From Methylotenera_A sp031369365 (lineage in GTDB: Bacteria > Pseudomonadota > Gammaproteobacteria > Burkholderiales > Methylophilaceae): 45,265 nt of DNA. Positions 32,353 to 40,424 of this stretch are shown piece after piece. Each line of letters opens with the position of its first letter. The stretch's first letter is position 1. The stretch lies in NCBI GenBank assembly GCA_031369365.1, contig JANMOP010000095.1:1-45265 (forward strand). Direction: 5' to 3'. The translations under genes and the position numbers were made by a program. Under the pieces are notes generated by a model, which was given only the letters and a program-made list of their open reading frames with translations, did not search any database and was not told the DNA's origin.

Positions 32353-33390
32353 TTGCAGCCTCTTCATGATGTATTAAAACAACGTATTCCCAAGATTGGG
32401 ATTACTAAGCTTTTAATGGGTGTCAATTGCATAGTGTTTATTGCCATGCTAATTAATGGCGCTGGTTTCTGGCACTCGCCAAATGGCGTGCAGCTTGCCT
32501 GGGGAGCTAATTTTGGCCCTGCTACACAAGATGGGCAGTGGTGGAGATTAGGAAGCGCCATGTTTCTGCACTTTGGTGTAGTACATCTTTTGCTCAATTT
32601 GTGGTCGCTCTGGGATGCTGGTCAACTGGTCGAGCGTATGTACGGACATTTTCGCTTTGCCTGTATTTACTTAATAAGTGGATTGTCAGGGAATTTAATC
32701 TCTTTAGTTGTGCAGGGTAATTCGGCCGTTTCAGGCGGTGCATCGGGCGCCATTTTTGGTATTTACGGCGCTGCACTTGTATTCCTGTGGCGCGAGCGTG
32801 CTGCAATTACCCCTCACGAGTTTCGTTGGCTATTTTGGGGGGCTTTAGGCTTTGCATCCGCCACAATTGTTTTAGGCTTTATAGTTCCAGGCATTGATAA
32901 TGCAGCGCATATTGGCGGATTTATAACAGGAATTTTGCTTAGTGTAGTGTTTGCAAAGTCAATTACAGCTAGAGTGATGCCTATAAAAATCAGCTTTGCC
33001 GCAGCTTCTATTCTAGTGATAGCTACTGCGGTACTTTTTCTAAATATCCCTGCGCCTAAGTATCGCTGGAGCGATGAATTGTTAGTACGCAATCAGATTA
33101 ATGAGTTTTTATATCAAGACCAAGCCATTAACCGAACTTGGCTGGAAATCATGCACGATGGCAAACAGGGCAAAAAAACTTTGGATGAGATTGCGGGTAG
33201 GATAGATTATGATATTAGCGAGCCTTATGCAGAAAACTTCGAAAAATTATCACGACTACCCACCAACCCAGCTTTGCCTTCTGCAACTCAATTAGAAAAT
33301 CTATTACAATATGCCCAGCACCGCAAAGAAGAATCCAAAGCGCTGACAGAAAAACTTAGAAAGAAACAATCTAGCAATTCCCAACCCTAG
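32353..33390 (+). CDS. Rhomboid-family intramembrane serine protease
   Basis: The 345 residues contain about six or seven membrane helices. The catalytic Ser is in SGGASGAIFGIYG (GxSG type), and the catalytic His is in DNAAHIGGFITG. HFGVVHLLLNLWSLW supplies the conserved HxxxN-type residues of helix 2. A soluble C-terminal tail (about 240-345) follows. The only start that keeps the N-terminus is TTG 32353, since an in-frame TAA lies six codons upstream. No Shine-Dalgarno sequence is visible, and ATG 32419 would truncate the first helix. It lies between the two galE copies. Confidence 0.85.
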   Translation: MQPLHDVLKQRIPKIGITKLLMGVNCIVFIAMLINGAGFWHSPNGVQLAWGANFGPATQDGQWWRLGSAMFLHFGVVHLLLNLWSLWDAGQLVERMYGHFRFACIYLISGLSGNLISLVVQGNSAVSGGASGAIFGIYGAALVFLWRERAAITPHEFRWLFWGALGFASATIVLGFIVPGIDNAAHIGGFITGILLSVVFAKSITARVMPIKISFAAASILVIATAVLFLNIPAPKYRWSDELLVRNQINEFLYQDQAINRTWLEIMHDGKQGKKTLDEIAGRIDYDISEPYAENFEKLSRLPTNPALPSATQLENLLQYAQHRKEESKALTEKLRKKQSSNSQP

Positions 33391-33437
33391 TAGTATTTCC
33401 ACCCCAGCGGCATATTGCTTGCGTAATATAATTTAAC

Positions 33438-33737
33438 GAGATTGTTGCAAATCCAAACAATAGCGCATTTGAAAAAGCATTGATACGAACGCGCATCATT
33501 AATTTTAGATGGCATGATTTACGTCATACTTGGGCTAGTTGGCATGTTCAAGCTGGGACACCGCTATATGTTTGGCAAGAGTTGGCTGGTTGGCAAACAG
33601 TTGACATGGTTAAAGTCTTTGCACATTTAACGGTTCAGCATTTAGCTGCTAATATGGATAAAGCAGCGAGCAGAAAAGTTGTAAATTTGGCTGATGGTTA
33701 CGAATTAGCTACGGTGCAGGTTATAAAAAAGGGTTAG
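33438..33737 (+). pseudogene. Tyrosine recombinase C-terminal fragment
   Basis: The reading frame from about 33438 (ANPNNSAF, RTRIINFRWHDLRHTWAS) encodes only the last ~100 residues of an integrase. It has the His-xx-Arg box, AGWQTVDMVKVFAHL (where a Tyr is expected, Phe is seen) and a tail. The upstream part is absent. It is followed within 45 bp by a tRNA-Arg 3' fragment, the usual arrangement of an integrase next to its att site, so it is the stump of a former island. Confidence 0.85.
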
Positions 33738-33760
33738 AAGCAATTTGCTACTAACCCTTT
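33731..33760 (+). terminator. Terminator of the integrase remnant
   Basis: GGGTTAG (33731-33737) and CTAACCC (33751-33757) pair around a 13-base loop, followed by TTT. The 5' arm overlaps the stop codon. Confidence 0.6.
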
Positions 33761-33777
33761 ATTATGACTACTAAAAA

Positions 33778-33822
33778 TGGTGCGCCCAAAGAGATTCGAA
33801 CTCCTGACCCCTTGGTTCGTAG
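33778..33822 (-). repeat. tRNA-Arg(ACG) 3'-end fragment (att remnant)
   Basis: On the minus strand these 45 bases read as the anticodon loop (CTACGAACC), variable loop, T arm (AGTTCGAATCT) and acceptor with CCA of a tRNA-Arg(ACG). No 5' half exists, so it is not a gene. It is the attachment-site duplication left by an element whose integrase stump lies beside it. Confidence 0.8.
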
Positions 33823-34089
33823 TTAATCTATTAAGCGTAAGTTATTGATTTTATTGTAAATTAAAGCCGCTCAATTCCCGCTTTATGTGCTGTTTTGTAC
33901 CGTTTGTAAGAGGTAAGTCCCCCAAAAGTCCCCACGATTTGTGAGACTCGTATTTTCAGATTGATTTGCTGCTTTTGTAAATCGATGAGAAAATTGAGTA
34001 GACAAGCAGCGAAGGTGCGCGTCAGCATGCTAATAGATTATCAATGCTCTTGATAAATTATCACCTTTTATTAGGTTAAATCAAGCTTT

Positions 34090-34680
34090 GAAGGTTATGT
34101 CGAACAAATGATGCGTGTTTCATCGACTTATTTAGTGAGGGTTGACCGTAGTCGCTATATTATTCCTGCAGGGTTTGCAGGTAAAGCAGTATTTATTCGT
34201 ATCACCGCAGACCAAGTGCGCATGGTGGCTGATGGCGAAATCATTGCAGCACAGCAGCACATTCACGCAGCTTTGGGCGCAGCAACTGGTCTGCGACCCT
34301 TGGCATTATTAATCTCTACTAGAAAAGAAGCCTAGTACATTGCGTGACGGCGAACCCATTGTCATTTGGGATTACCCAAGGCGGTCAAGTTAGTGAGTGA
34401 TCGTATTTTAAAACAAGACAAAGACGATTGTGCTTTTGTTAAATTACTGATTTTAGCCAGTGAGGCTAGGTTTGATGCACTAATATCGCTTGTGAGTTAG
34501 CCGTAGAGACTGGCATCATCAGTGCGCCGATTGTAATGACGCATTACGGTGGTTAATTGAGCCTCATACTGACACAGCGCACATTGGTGTGCCTGATGCG
34601 ATTGACTTGGCAAAAGAGCCGATGGCTAATTGCCAGCGATATGATTGCTTATTAGGAGTAGCGCAAGCATCAAGCCAAGC
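34090..34680 (+). pseudogene. IS21-family transposase (IstA) remnant
   Basis: An open stretch at 34108-34335 (VSSTYLVRVDRSRYIIPAGF, ITADQVRMVADGEIIA) matches the C-terminal region of IstA. Beyond it, matching pieces (VIWDYP-like, SDRILKQDKDD, CELAVETGIISAPIV) continue in shifting frames with stop codons. The N-terminal catalytic part is missing. Confidence 0.75.
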
Positions 34681-34691
34681 CCACTGATTAC

Positions 34692-35301
34692 GCCACCAGT
34701 TTAAAAGCCTTACAGCTTTACGGATGGTTATGGCTTAGAGTGAGTTGCAAGCAAAGCAACCGAGACAAACCCACCGTCCAGAAACTTGGATGGAGCGTTG
34801 GCTTGAAGCAGAACAAAATGACCGTCAACTTAAAAGCTTACGCTATCAACTCAAAGCCGCAAGATTTCCCAATCATCGTGACTTAACAGGCATAGGCTGG
34901 ACGGAAACGCGCTTATCACAAGCAGCCGTTGAACAATGGGCTATTGCAGGATTCATGGAAACGCGCATAACTTAACACTGGTTGGGGGAATTAGCACAAG
35001 TAAAACGCATCTTGCTATCGCCATTTGCGTGGCTGCGAATCAAGGTAAACATATGTGATTTTACAATGCAGTAGATTTGGTGAATCAGCTGGGGCTGGGC
35101 ATAACTGTTTCATCTGATTAGCCAGCTTTATGAGAAGACATCGCTCATCATTAAAAAAATCTCACCTTTAGTGTATGGGTGCAAGTATTTGGTGATGCAA
35201 AGATGACAATGGCGCTACTTGACCGTATTACGCATCATTGTTACATTTTGGAAACGGGTAATGATTTGTATGGCTTCAAGCATCGTAAAAGTCGGGCATA
35301 A
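34692..35301 (+). pseudogene. IS21-family helper ATPase (IstB) remnant
   Basis: An open piece at 34745-34975 (RWLEAEQNDRQLKSLRYQLK, ARFPNHRDLTGIGWTE) is the N-terminal IstB region. Further on, a degenerate P-loop-like stretch and the C-terminal signature VFGDAKMTMALLDRITHHC followed by GNDLYGFKHRK are readable only by switching frames and passing stop codons. The sequence after 35301 (repeated GGACGCTGATTAGTGGAAAAT / TTCGACGCT) probably holds the IS end. Confidence 0.78.
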
Positions 35302-35581
35302 TAGTGCGGGAAAATGGAAACAATTGGACGCTGATTAGTGGAAAATATTCGACGCTGCTTGCAAGTATGTAAGCTTACTGTAACTGTCTTATGCTATGAA
35401 TAACCTAAAACATCACATCTGATAAAAAGTGATAGTAAGCCTTGATTTGTATTTATCATTTATTACAAAAATATGACGGACTATTATTAAAAACTAGTCT
35501 GTATTATCTAGGTATTTGTATTATTTTTGTCTTGTGGATTTGGTAGTATTAAAATTTAATGAGTAGATAAGTTTAAACTTT

Positions 35582-36601
35582 ATGGCTATTTTAATTACTG
35601 GCGGTGCTGGCTATATAGGTTCTCACACGTGTTTACAATTGTTAGCATCAGGCTACCAGATTGTAGTGGTCGACAATCTCTCAAATAGCTCAGAAGAATC
35701 TATTATTCGAGTAAAGAAAATTTCAGGGAAAGAATTCCCTTTTATCCATGCAGATATTCGCGATAAGCAGGCATTAAGGGCGGTTTTTCACCAGCATAAA
35801 ATTACCGCAGTCATCCATTTTGCAGGGCTTAAGGCGGTAGGAGAATCGAACGAGAAGCCACAACTTTACTATGATAATAATGTAACAGGTAGTTTACATT
35901 TATTCGAGGTAATGGGAGAGTTTAAGGTCAAAACTATTATATTTAGCTCTTCCGCCACTGTGTATGGCGACCAAGCATCAGTGCCAATTAAAGAAGATTT
36001 TGCTTTAAGCGCAACCAATCCTTACGGGCGTACCAAATTGATGATTGAGGATATTTTGCGCGATTTTCATGCCGCAGATAGTGCGTGGCGCATTGCGCTA
36101 CTACGCTACTTTAATCCTATAGGCGCGCATAATAGTGGCTTGATTGGGGAAGACCCAAATGGAGTTCCTAATAATTTATTGCCCTATGTGGCACAGGTTG
36201 CGGTAGGGCGCTTAGCCAAGCTGCGTGTATTTGGTAACGATTATGCTACCCACGATGGCACTGGCGTGCGTGATTATATTCATGTGATGGATTTAGCAGA
36301 TGGCCATGTTGCGGCGCTCAATTATCTGTTGAAAAATGAAGACATGATTACTTTGAACTTGGGTACAGGTAAGGGGTATAGCGTACTTGATGTTGTAAAT
36401 GCTTTTGCAAAAGCAAGCGCCAAAGCTGTGCCATATGAATTTTTATCTAGAAGAGCGGGCGATGTTGCAATAAATTATGCTGATGCTAGCTTGGCTAAAC
36501 ATCTTTTAGGCTGGGTGGCCGAGCGTAATTTAGAAGAAATGTGTGCCGATGCATGGAAGTGGCAGTCGAGCAACCCCAGCGGTTACAGTAAAACAGTTTA
36601 A
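35582..36601 (+). CDS. galE: UDP-glucose 4-epimerase, copy 2
   Basis: Same length (339 aa) and motifs as copy 1: ILITGGAGYIGSHTCLQLL, SSSATVYGDQ, and NPYGRTKLMIED as the catalytic YxxxK. The C-terminal 200 residues differ from copy 1 at only about eight positions, while the first 140 differ at about 21, suggesting partial gene conversion. The ~110 bp upstream are shared too. It adjoins the exopolysaccharide/PEP-CTERM region, so this may be the copy used for polysaccharide synthesis. Confidence 0.96.
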   Translation: MAILITGGAGYIGSHTCLQLLASGYQIVVVDNLSNSSEESIIRVKKISGKEFPFIHADIRDKQALRAVFHQHKITAVIHFAGLKAVGESNEKPQLYYDNNVTGSLHLFEVMGEFKVKTIIFSSSATVYGDQASVPIKEDFALSATNPYGRTKLMIEDILRDFHAADSAWRIALLRYFNPIGAHNSGLIGEDPNGVPNNLLPYVAQVAVGRLAKLRVFGNDYATHDGTGVRDYIHVMDLADGHVAALNYLLKNEDMITLNLGTGKGYSVLDVVNAFAKASAKAVPYEFLSRRAGDVAINYADASLAKHLLGWVAERNLEEMCADAWKWQSSNPSGYSKTV

Positions 36602-36638
36602 GCAATCGTGTCAGCCAAAAGGCTAACTTAAAGTTAGC

Positions 36639-36671
36639 AAAAAAAGGGCTGATTCACTAAAGAATCAGCCC
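36639..36671 (-). terminator. Rho-independent terminator of the PEP-CTERM gene
   Basis: A perfect 10-bp stem GGGCTGATTC (36646-36655) / GAATCAGCCC (36662-36671) is followed on the minus strand by seven T (complement of 36639-36645). A second small palindrome (GCTAACT/AGTTAGC, near 36621-36637) may serve galE. Confidence 0.85.
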
Positions 36672-36673
36672 AA

Positions 36674-36684
36674 GGGGGGGGGGG
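36674..36684. repeat. Homopolymer tract of 11 G
   Basis: An uninterrupted G run lies between the terminator and the stop codon of the PEP-CTERM gene, that is, in its 3' untranslated region. Such tracts slip readily in replication and in sequencing. Confidence 0.9.
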
Positions 36685-36717
36685 AAGCAAATTTATTTTG
36701 GGAGTAACTATTTTTGT

Positions 36718-38235
36718 TTACGGCGACGTGCCACAGCGCCTAGCGTAACCGAGGCCAGCAATCATCATTGCGTAAGTTTCTGGTTCTGGAACAGGGGCTG
36801 TCATCAACATCAATTGGCCACCTTCTACAGTTACTGGATTTCCAGAGGCTAAATGGCTTTGTGTGACCAATAAACTGTATTGCACACCATCGTTGCGACC
36901 CAGTAGGCTAGTCACATCAATCACGCCAGAACTTTCTTCATCTCTTGTTAAACTACCAGTAATAGTAAGGTCACCAAAGCGTGCAACATCGTGTTTGTAT
37001 ATTTGTTTGAGAGTGTCGGTTACTGGGTCATATTTCCAACCTTTACCATTGTGCACGGCATTACCTACATCCTCTTGAAATAAGAGACTACCATCTTCAT
37101 TTACAGTCATGTTATCCATCATGACTTGACCCTCTGAGCCATCAAGCAACATATCGATACTGCCACCAAGTGTCGGGTCAGAAATGTCGCTGAAAGTCAT
37201 TTTATATAAACGAGAACGACCCACTTGAGTACCAACTCCATCAGTAAACGTATCAATTTGGTCTGTAGTTACAAAATAATAACCATTATTGCTTTTAGTA
37301 TCCCAAGCACCATCTTCTGGGCGTGAGAATGAAGTAGCTGCATTGGTTGACAGTGTAAAAGTAGCGCCTGGAGCGATAGAGTTGATTGTAGTAGCATTAG
37401 TACGTTCTTGCGTCATGCCTGCTACATTGACATAATAAGTGATACCGTTATCAAGGCCAGCTCTTTGCACATCGTTACCAGTATTGGTTTTTGTACCTAC
37501 ATAAACGGCAACTGCGCCATTCACGTTAGTACCATTCACGTTGGCGGTGCCATCAGATTGACCAACCACAATAGTTTTATCCTGAGCGTATCCATTAGCT
37601 GCCAGGTTTTCCCAGCTTGCAGCACCAAAGTTATCTAATACATAGCTAGTGCTTTTATCTGTGCCTGTAGCAGTATGTGCTAATGCTCGGCTACCAATGG
37701 AACCAATCACACCAGAAGAAGACTCTTCACCATTCATGAATAAACGGTTTTGAGTCCCAAGTCCAGAAGCTGGGTTGTAGAATGCAGTCGTTGCAGGTAA
37801 GTCAGCAGAACAGAAGCGTGAGAATGTTAGTGCGCCAGTGTAAGCACTACCATTAGCATTTTTAAACGTTGTCATTAGATCTGCGCCAGATTGAACTTGC
37901 AAAGTAGTTTTATCAATAACCCATTCAGAGACATAAGCACCAATAGCACCATGAGCGCGAGTTACACCAAGCGTATTGTTAATTTCATGATTCATTAGTA
38001 AGGTGAATGTGCCATTGCCGTTGTCATAAGCACCTAAACCATCTGGAATGCCTCCCATAACATAACCACTCACACTGTCACCAGTAGTTAAGATAGATGT
38101 GAAGCTAACACCTGGGGCAGTTGCTGTAAGGTAAGGTGTAGTAGTGGTGCTAGGGCCAATTGCAGCTAGCGCTAAATTAGTGCTAATTGCAAACGCTAAG
38201 CCTACAGCGTATGCGGTAGGTTTAATTTTAAACAT
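36718..38235 (-). CDS. Secreted DUF839/PhoX-like protein with a frameshifted PEP-CTERM tail
   Basis: The 505 residues begin with a signal peptide (AYAVGLAFAISTNLALA). The body resembles DUF839/PhoX-type phosphatases (GGIPDGLGAYDNGNGTFTLL, LMNHEIN, RFCSADLPA, GEESSSGVIGS, NEDGSLLFQEDVGN). It ends at a PEP-CTERM motif, VPEPETYAMMIAGLG, but the next residues are YARRCGTSP and stop. A one-base shift would instead read TLGAVARRRKQK ending at 36708, a normal PEP-CTERM anchor. So the sorting tail is frameshifted, either in vivo or by a sequence error. The ATG at 38235 has GGGAG nearby. A PEP-CTERM/exosortase pathway would normally anchor or process this protein at the outer surface. Confidence 0.85.
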   Translation of the reverse strand: MFKIKPTAYAVGLAFAISTNLALAAIGPSTTTTPYLTATAPGVSFTSILTTGDSVSGYVMGGIPDGLGAYDNGNGTFTLLMNHEINNTLGVTRAHGAIGAYVSEWVIDKTTLQVQSGADLMTTFKNANGSAYTGALTFSRFCSADLPATTAFYNPASGLGTQNRLFMNGEESSSGVIGSIGSRALAHTATGTDKSTSYVLDNFGAASWENLAANGYAQDKTIVVGQSDGTANVNGTNVNGAVAVYVGTKTNTGNDVQRAGLDNGITYYVNVAGMTQERTNATTINSIAPGATFTLSTNAATSFSRPEDGAWDTKSNNGYYFVTTDQIDTFTDGVGTQVGRSRLYKMTFSDISDPTLGGSIDMLLDGSEGQVMMDNMTVNEDGSLLFQEDVGNAVHNGKGWKYDPVTDTLKQIYKHDVARFGDLTITGSLTRDEESSGVIDVTSLLGRNDGVQYSLLVTQSHLASGNPVTVEGGQLMLMTAPVPEPETYAMMIAGLGYARRCGTSP

Positions 38236-38442
38236 AATTTTCTCCCAGAATTAAATAGTAAATTTAGCACTCAATCTTAATCGTGTATTTAGTTAGTCAA
38301 GAGTGGTTAATAAACATCATCCAGTAATATTGTTTCAAATCAATTAAGAAATAGTAGGCCAATCGGCTTGTGGTTTTTAAGGTTTATTTAAGTTGATGAC
38401 ACAATTTCGAAGAATTTACGTAACAAGATATAAATTTAGATT

Positions 38443-38631
38443 CTAATTTTTAGGCATGCTAATTTCTTCGAAATTTTGGGTTTCCAAATTCAATCTAGCA
38501 ATGTCAGAAGTTGTTATTGCGCCAATTCCAATGGTCTCGAAATCAATCTCACAAGTTGAATTTAAAAAATCACACGCAGAAAAATCGGAAGCTTGATTTC
38601 GTAATTCACGCAATCTAGTTAAAAGTTTCAT
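38443..38631 (-). CDS. Hypothetical 62-aa protein
   Basis: I do not recognise it. It is a short acidic product, with a charged N-terminus (MKLLTRLRELRNQ), two Cys in ACDFLNSTCE, and no membrane segment. GGGA lies about ten bases upstream of the ATG. Nothing else supports translation, and it may be a chance ORF in an otherwise empty 660-bp gap. Confidence 0.35.
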   Translation of the reverse strand: MKLLTRLRELRNQASDFSACDFLNSTCEIDFETIGIGAITTSDIARLNLETQNFEEISMPKN

Positions 38632-38899
38632 TTTTAATTTCCCGTTACGAAAATCAAATTTTGCCCATCGTATATTTCAATATGATGGAAAAAAGAACTA
38701 TTTACATAAATAATTTCAATATTAATGCACTTTAGGATTAATGCACTTTAGGCAGTATTAAGTTTTACGGCAGCTTTAGGTTTTACTAGTCCGTTCGGAC
38801 TATATAAACCTAGCTTTTATTCATACGAATGAAATCTACTTTAGTCATCATTGCACCATTAAAGATAAACACAATATCCGCAATGAGGAATATTACTAG
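38632..38899. other. Non-coding region upstream of the glycosyltransferase
   Basis: It contains a direct repeat (AATGCACTTTAGG twice, near 38723-38753) and a small palindrome TAGTCCG/CGGACTA near 38790-38806. No gene is supported. A regulatory role for the exopolysaccharide genes is possible but not shown. Confidence 0.35.
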
Positions 38900-40300
38900 G
38901 TGAATTTTTTAAATAAATGGCTACGAATAATTAAACCGTCAAATTTAATTAAAAATCTTATCGGCCAAAACAGTCAATTTTTCAACGGGTCGGTGCATCT
39001 CAGCCGTGGAAGTCAGATATTTAATTTCGCACACCAGCGCTCTGCACACCAGCGCTCTGCATATTTGGGTTTAATTGCTTTATCCAGCAACGAAATTCTT
39101 TACCCTAAAGCATTTATTACAAATGCGAATTTGCATCAAAGCATTCAATATTATGATGACGATGTTAGAGATGAAGCGGTTGTTGCAAGGCCTTTACGTG
39201 TAATGATGTTGGGTCTAAGAGGGTTTCCTGATGTGCAGGGGGGGGTGGAAACACATGCTGAACATTTAACTCCTTTATTAGCAAAATTAGGTTGTGATTT
39301 AGAAGTGGTTGTGCGTTCACAATACCAAAAAACAAGCGTGGGCAAACAATGGTGTGGTGTAAAGTTTACTAAACTTTGGGCTCCAAAATCTAAAGCGCTA
39401 GAAGCTGTGATCCACACCTTATTGGGTGTGCTTTATGCTGCAATTAAACGGCCAGATATATTACATATACATGCAGTAGGGCCAGCGCTATTGACGCCTT
39501 TAGCAAGACTTTTGGGATTGAAAGTAATTGTTACGCATCATGGGCAAGACTACCACAGACAAAAATGGGGAGTTTTGGCACGGAACATTTTGTTGCTCGG
39601 AGAATGGTCTGGGATGCGCTTTTCTAATAGCAGAATAGTTATTTCAAATGTCATACGCGATTTAGTTATGCGTAAACATGCCATGCATTCAGAGTTAATA
39701 TGCAACGGCGTTGCAATGCCAGACTTAAATGTGTCGGATTCGCATCTAGTCCAGTTTGGGTTGCAGAAAAATAAATACATTTTGCTAGTAAGTCGTCTAG
39801 TGCCAGAAAAACGTCACTTAGATTTAATTAATGCTTTTAATGTGGCTAATTTTGATGGTTACAAATTAGTATTTGTCGGGTCTTCTGATCATCCAGATGC
39901 GTATATGCAAAGTGTGATTGATGCTACCTTAGCTAATTCAAATATTGTACTGACCGGCTTTCAGACTGGAGATGCCTTGCGAAGCCTATATACGCATGCA
40001 GCCTTGTTTGTATTGCCTTCATCTCATGAAGGCTTATCTATTTCGTTATTAGAGGCCTTAAGCTATGGCTTGCCAGTAGTTGCTAGCAATATACCCGCCA
40101 ACCTTGAACTTGGGCTTAATCCCGCATGTTATTTTGAATTAGGCCAAATAGATCAGCTTGCCGAATTACTCAAAAGTAATATTTACTATCCAGCCTCGAT
40201 AGAAAGAAGAATGGAAGTAAGAGCATGGGTGGGTATCAACTATAATTGGCGCAGGGTGGCAGATAAAACTTATAAAGAGTATCAAAATATACTGCAATGA
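38900..40300 (+). CDS. Family 4 glycosyltransferase (exopolysaccharide)
   Basis: The GT-B fold enzyme transfers sugar from a nucleotide donor, probably during exopolysaccharide repeat-unit assembly. The catalytic part starts near residue 98 (LRVMMLGLRGFPDVQGGVET), with HHGQDYHRQKWG, SRLVPEKRHLDLI and the Glu-x7-Glu region SSHEGLSISLLEALSYGLPV. The first ~95 residues are not typical and include a five-residue tandem repeat (AHQRS twice). The start is GTG 38900 with GAGGA ten bases upstream; a later start close to the GT domain cannot be excluded. Confidence 0.85.
   Translation: MNFLNKWLRIIKPSNLIKNLIGQNSQFFNGSVHLSRGSQIFNFAHQRSAHQRSAYLGLIALSSNEILYPKAFITNANLHQSIQYYDDDVRDEAVVARPLRVMMLGLRGFPDVQGGVETHAEHLTPLLAKLGCDLEVVVRSQYQKTSVGKQWCGVKFTKLWAPKSKALEAVIHTLLGVLYAAIKRPDILHIHAVGPALLTPLARLLGLKVIVTHHGQDYHRQKWGVLARNILLLGEWSGMRFSNSRIVISNVIRDLVMRKHAMHSELICNGVAMPDLNVSDSHLVQFGLQKNKYILLVSRLVPEKRHLDLINAFNVANFDGYKLVFVGSSDHPDAYMQSVIDATLANSNIVLTGFQTGDALRSLYTHAALFVLPSSHEGLSISLLEALSYGLPVVASNIPANLELGLNPACYFELGQIDQLAELLKSNIYYPASIERRMEVRAWVGINYNWRRVADKTYKEYQNILQ
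39029..39058 (+). repeat. 15-bp tandem duplication inside the glycosyltransferase N-terminus
   Basis: GCACACCAGCGCTCT occurs twice in tandem, in frame, giving AHQRS-AHQRS. The exact identity suggests recent slippage. Confidence 0.9.
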
Positions 40301-40424
40301 ATAACAACTAAATTTTTTAGATAGCTAATCAATTTTTTTTAATCAGAAGTCTTAACATACATACTGGTGTCACATTTCCAGTCTAAATTGTATTGCTATT
40401 TTGAAACAAAAATAAGCATGTACT

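Noticed and set aside
34108..34335. Independent small gene (75 aa)
   Set aside because: It is the readable piece of a broken IstA with related fragments continuing in other frames.
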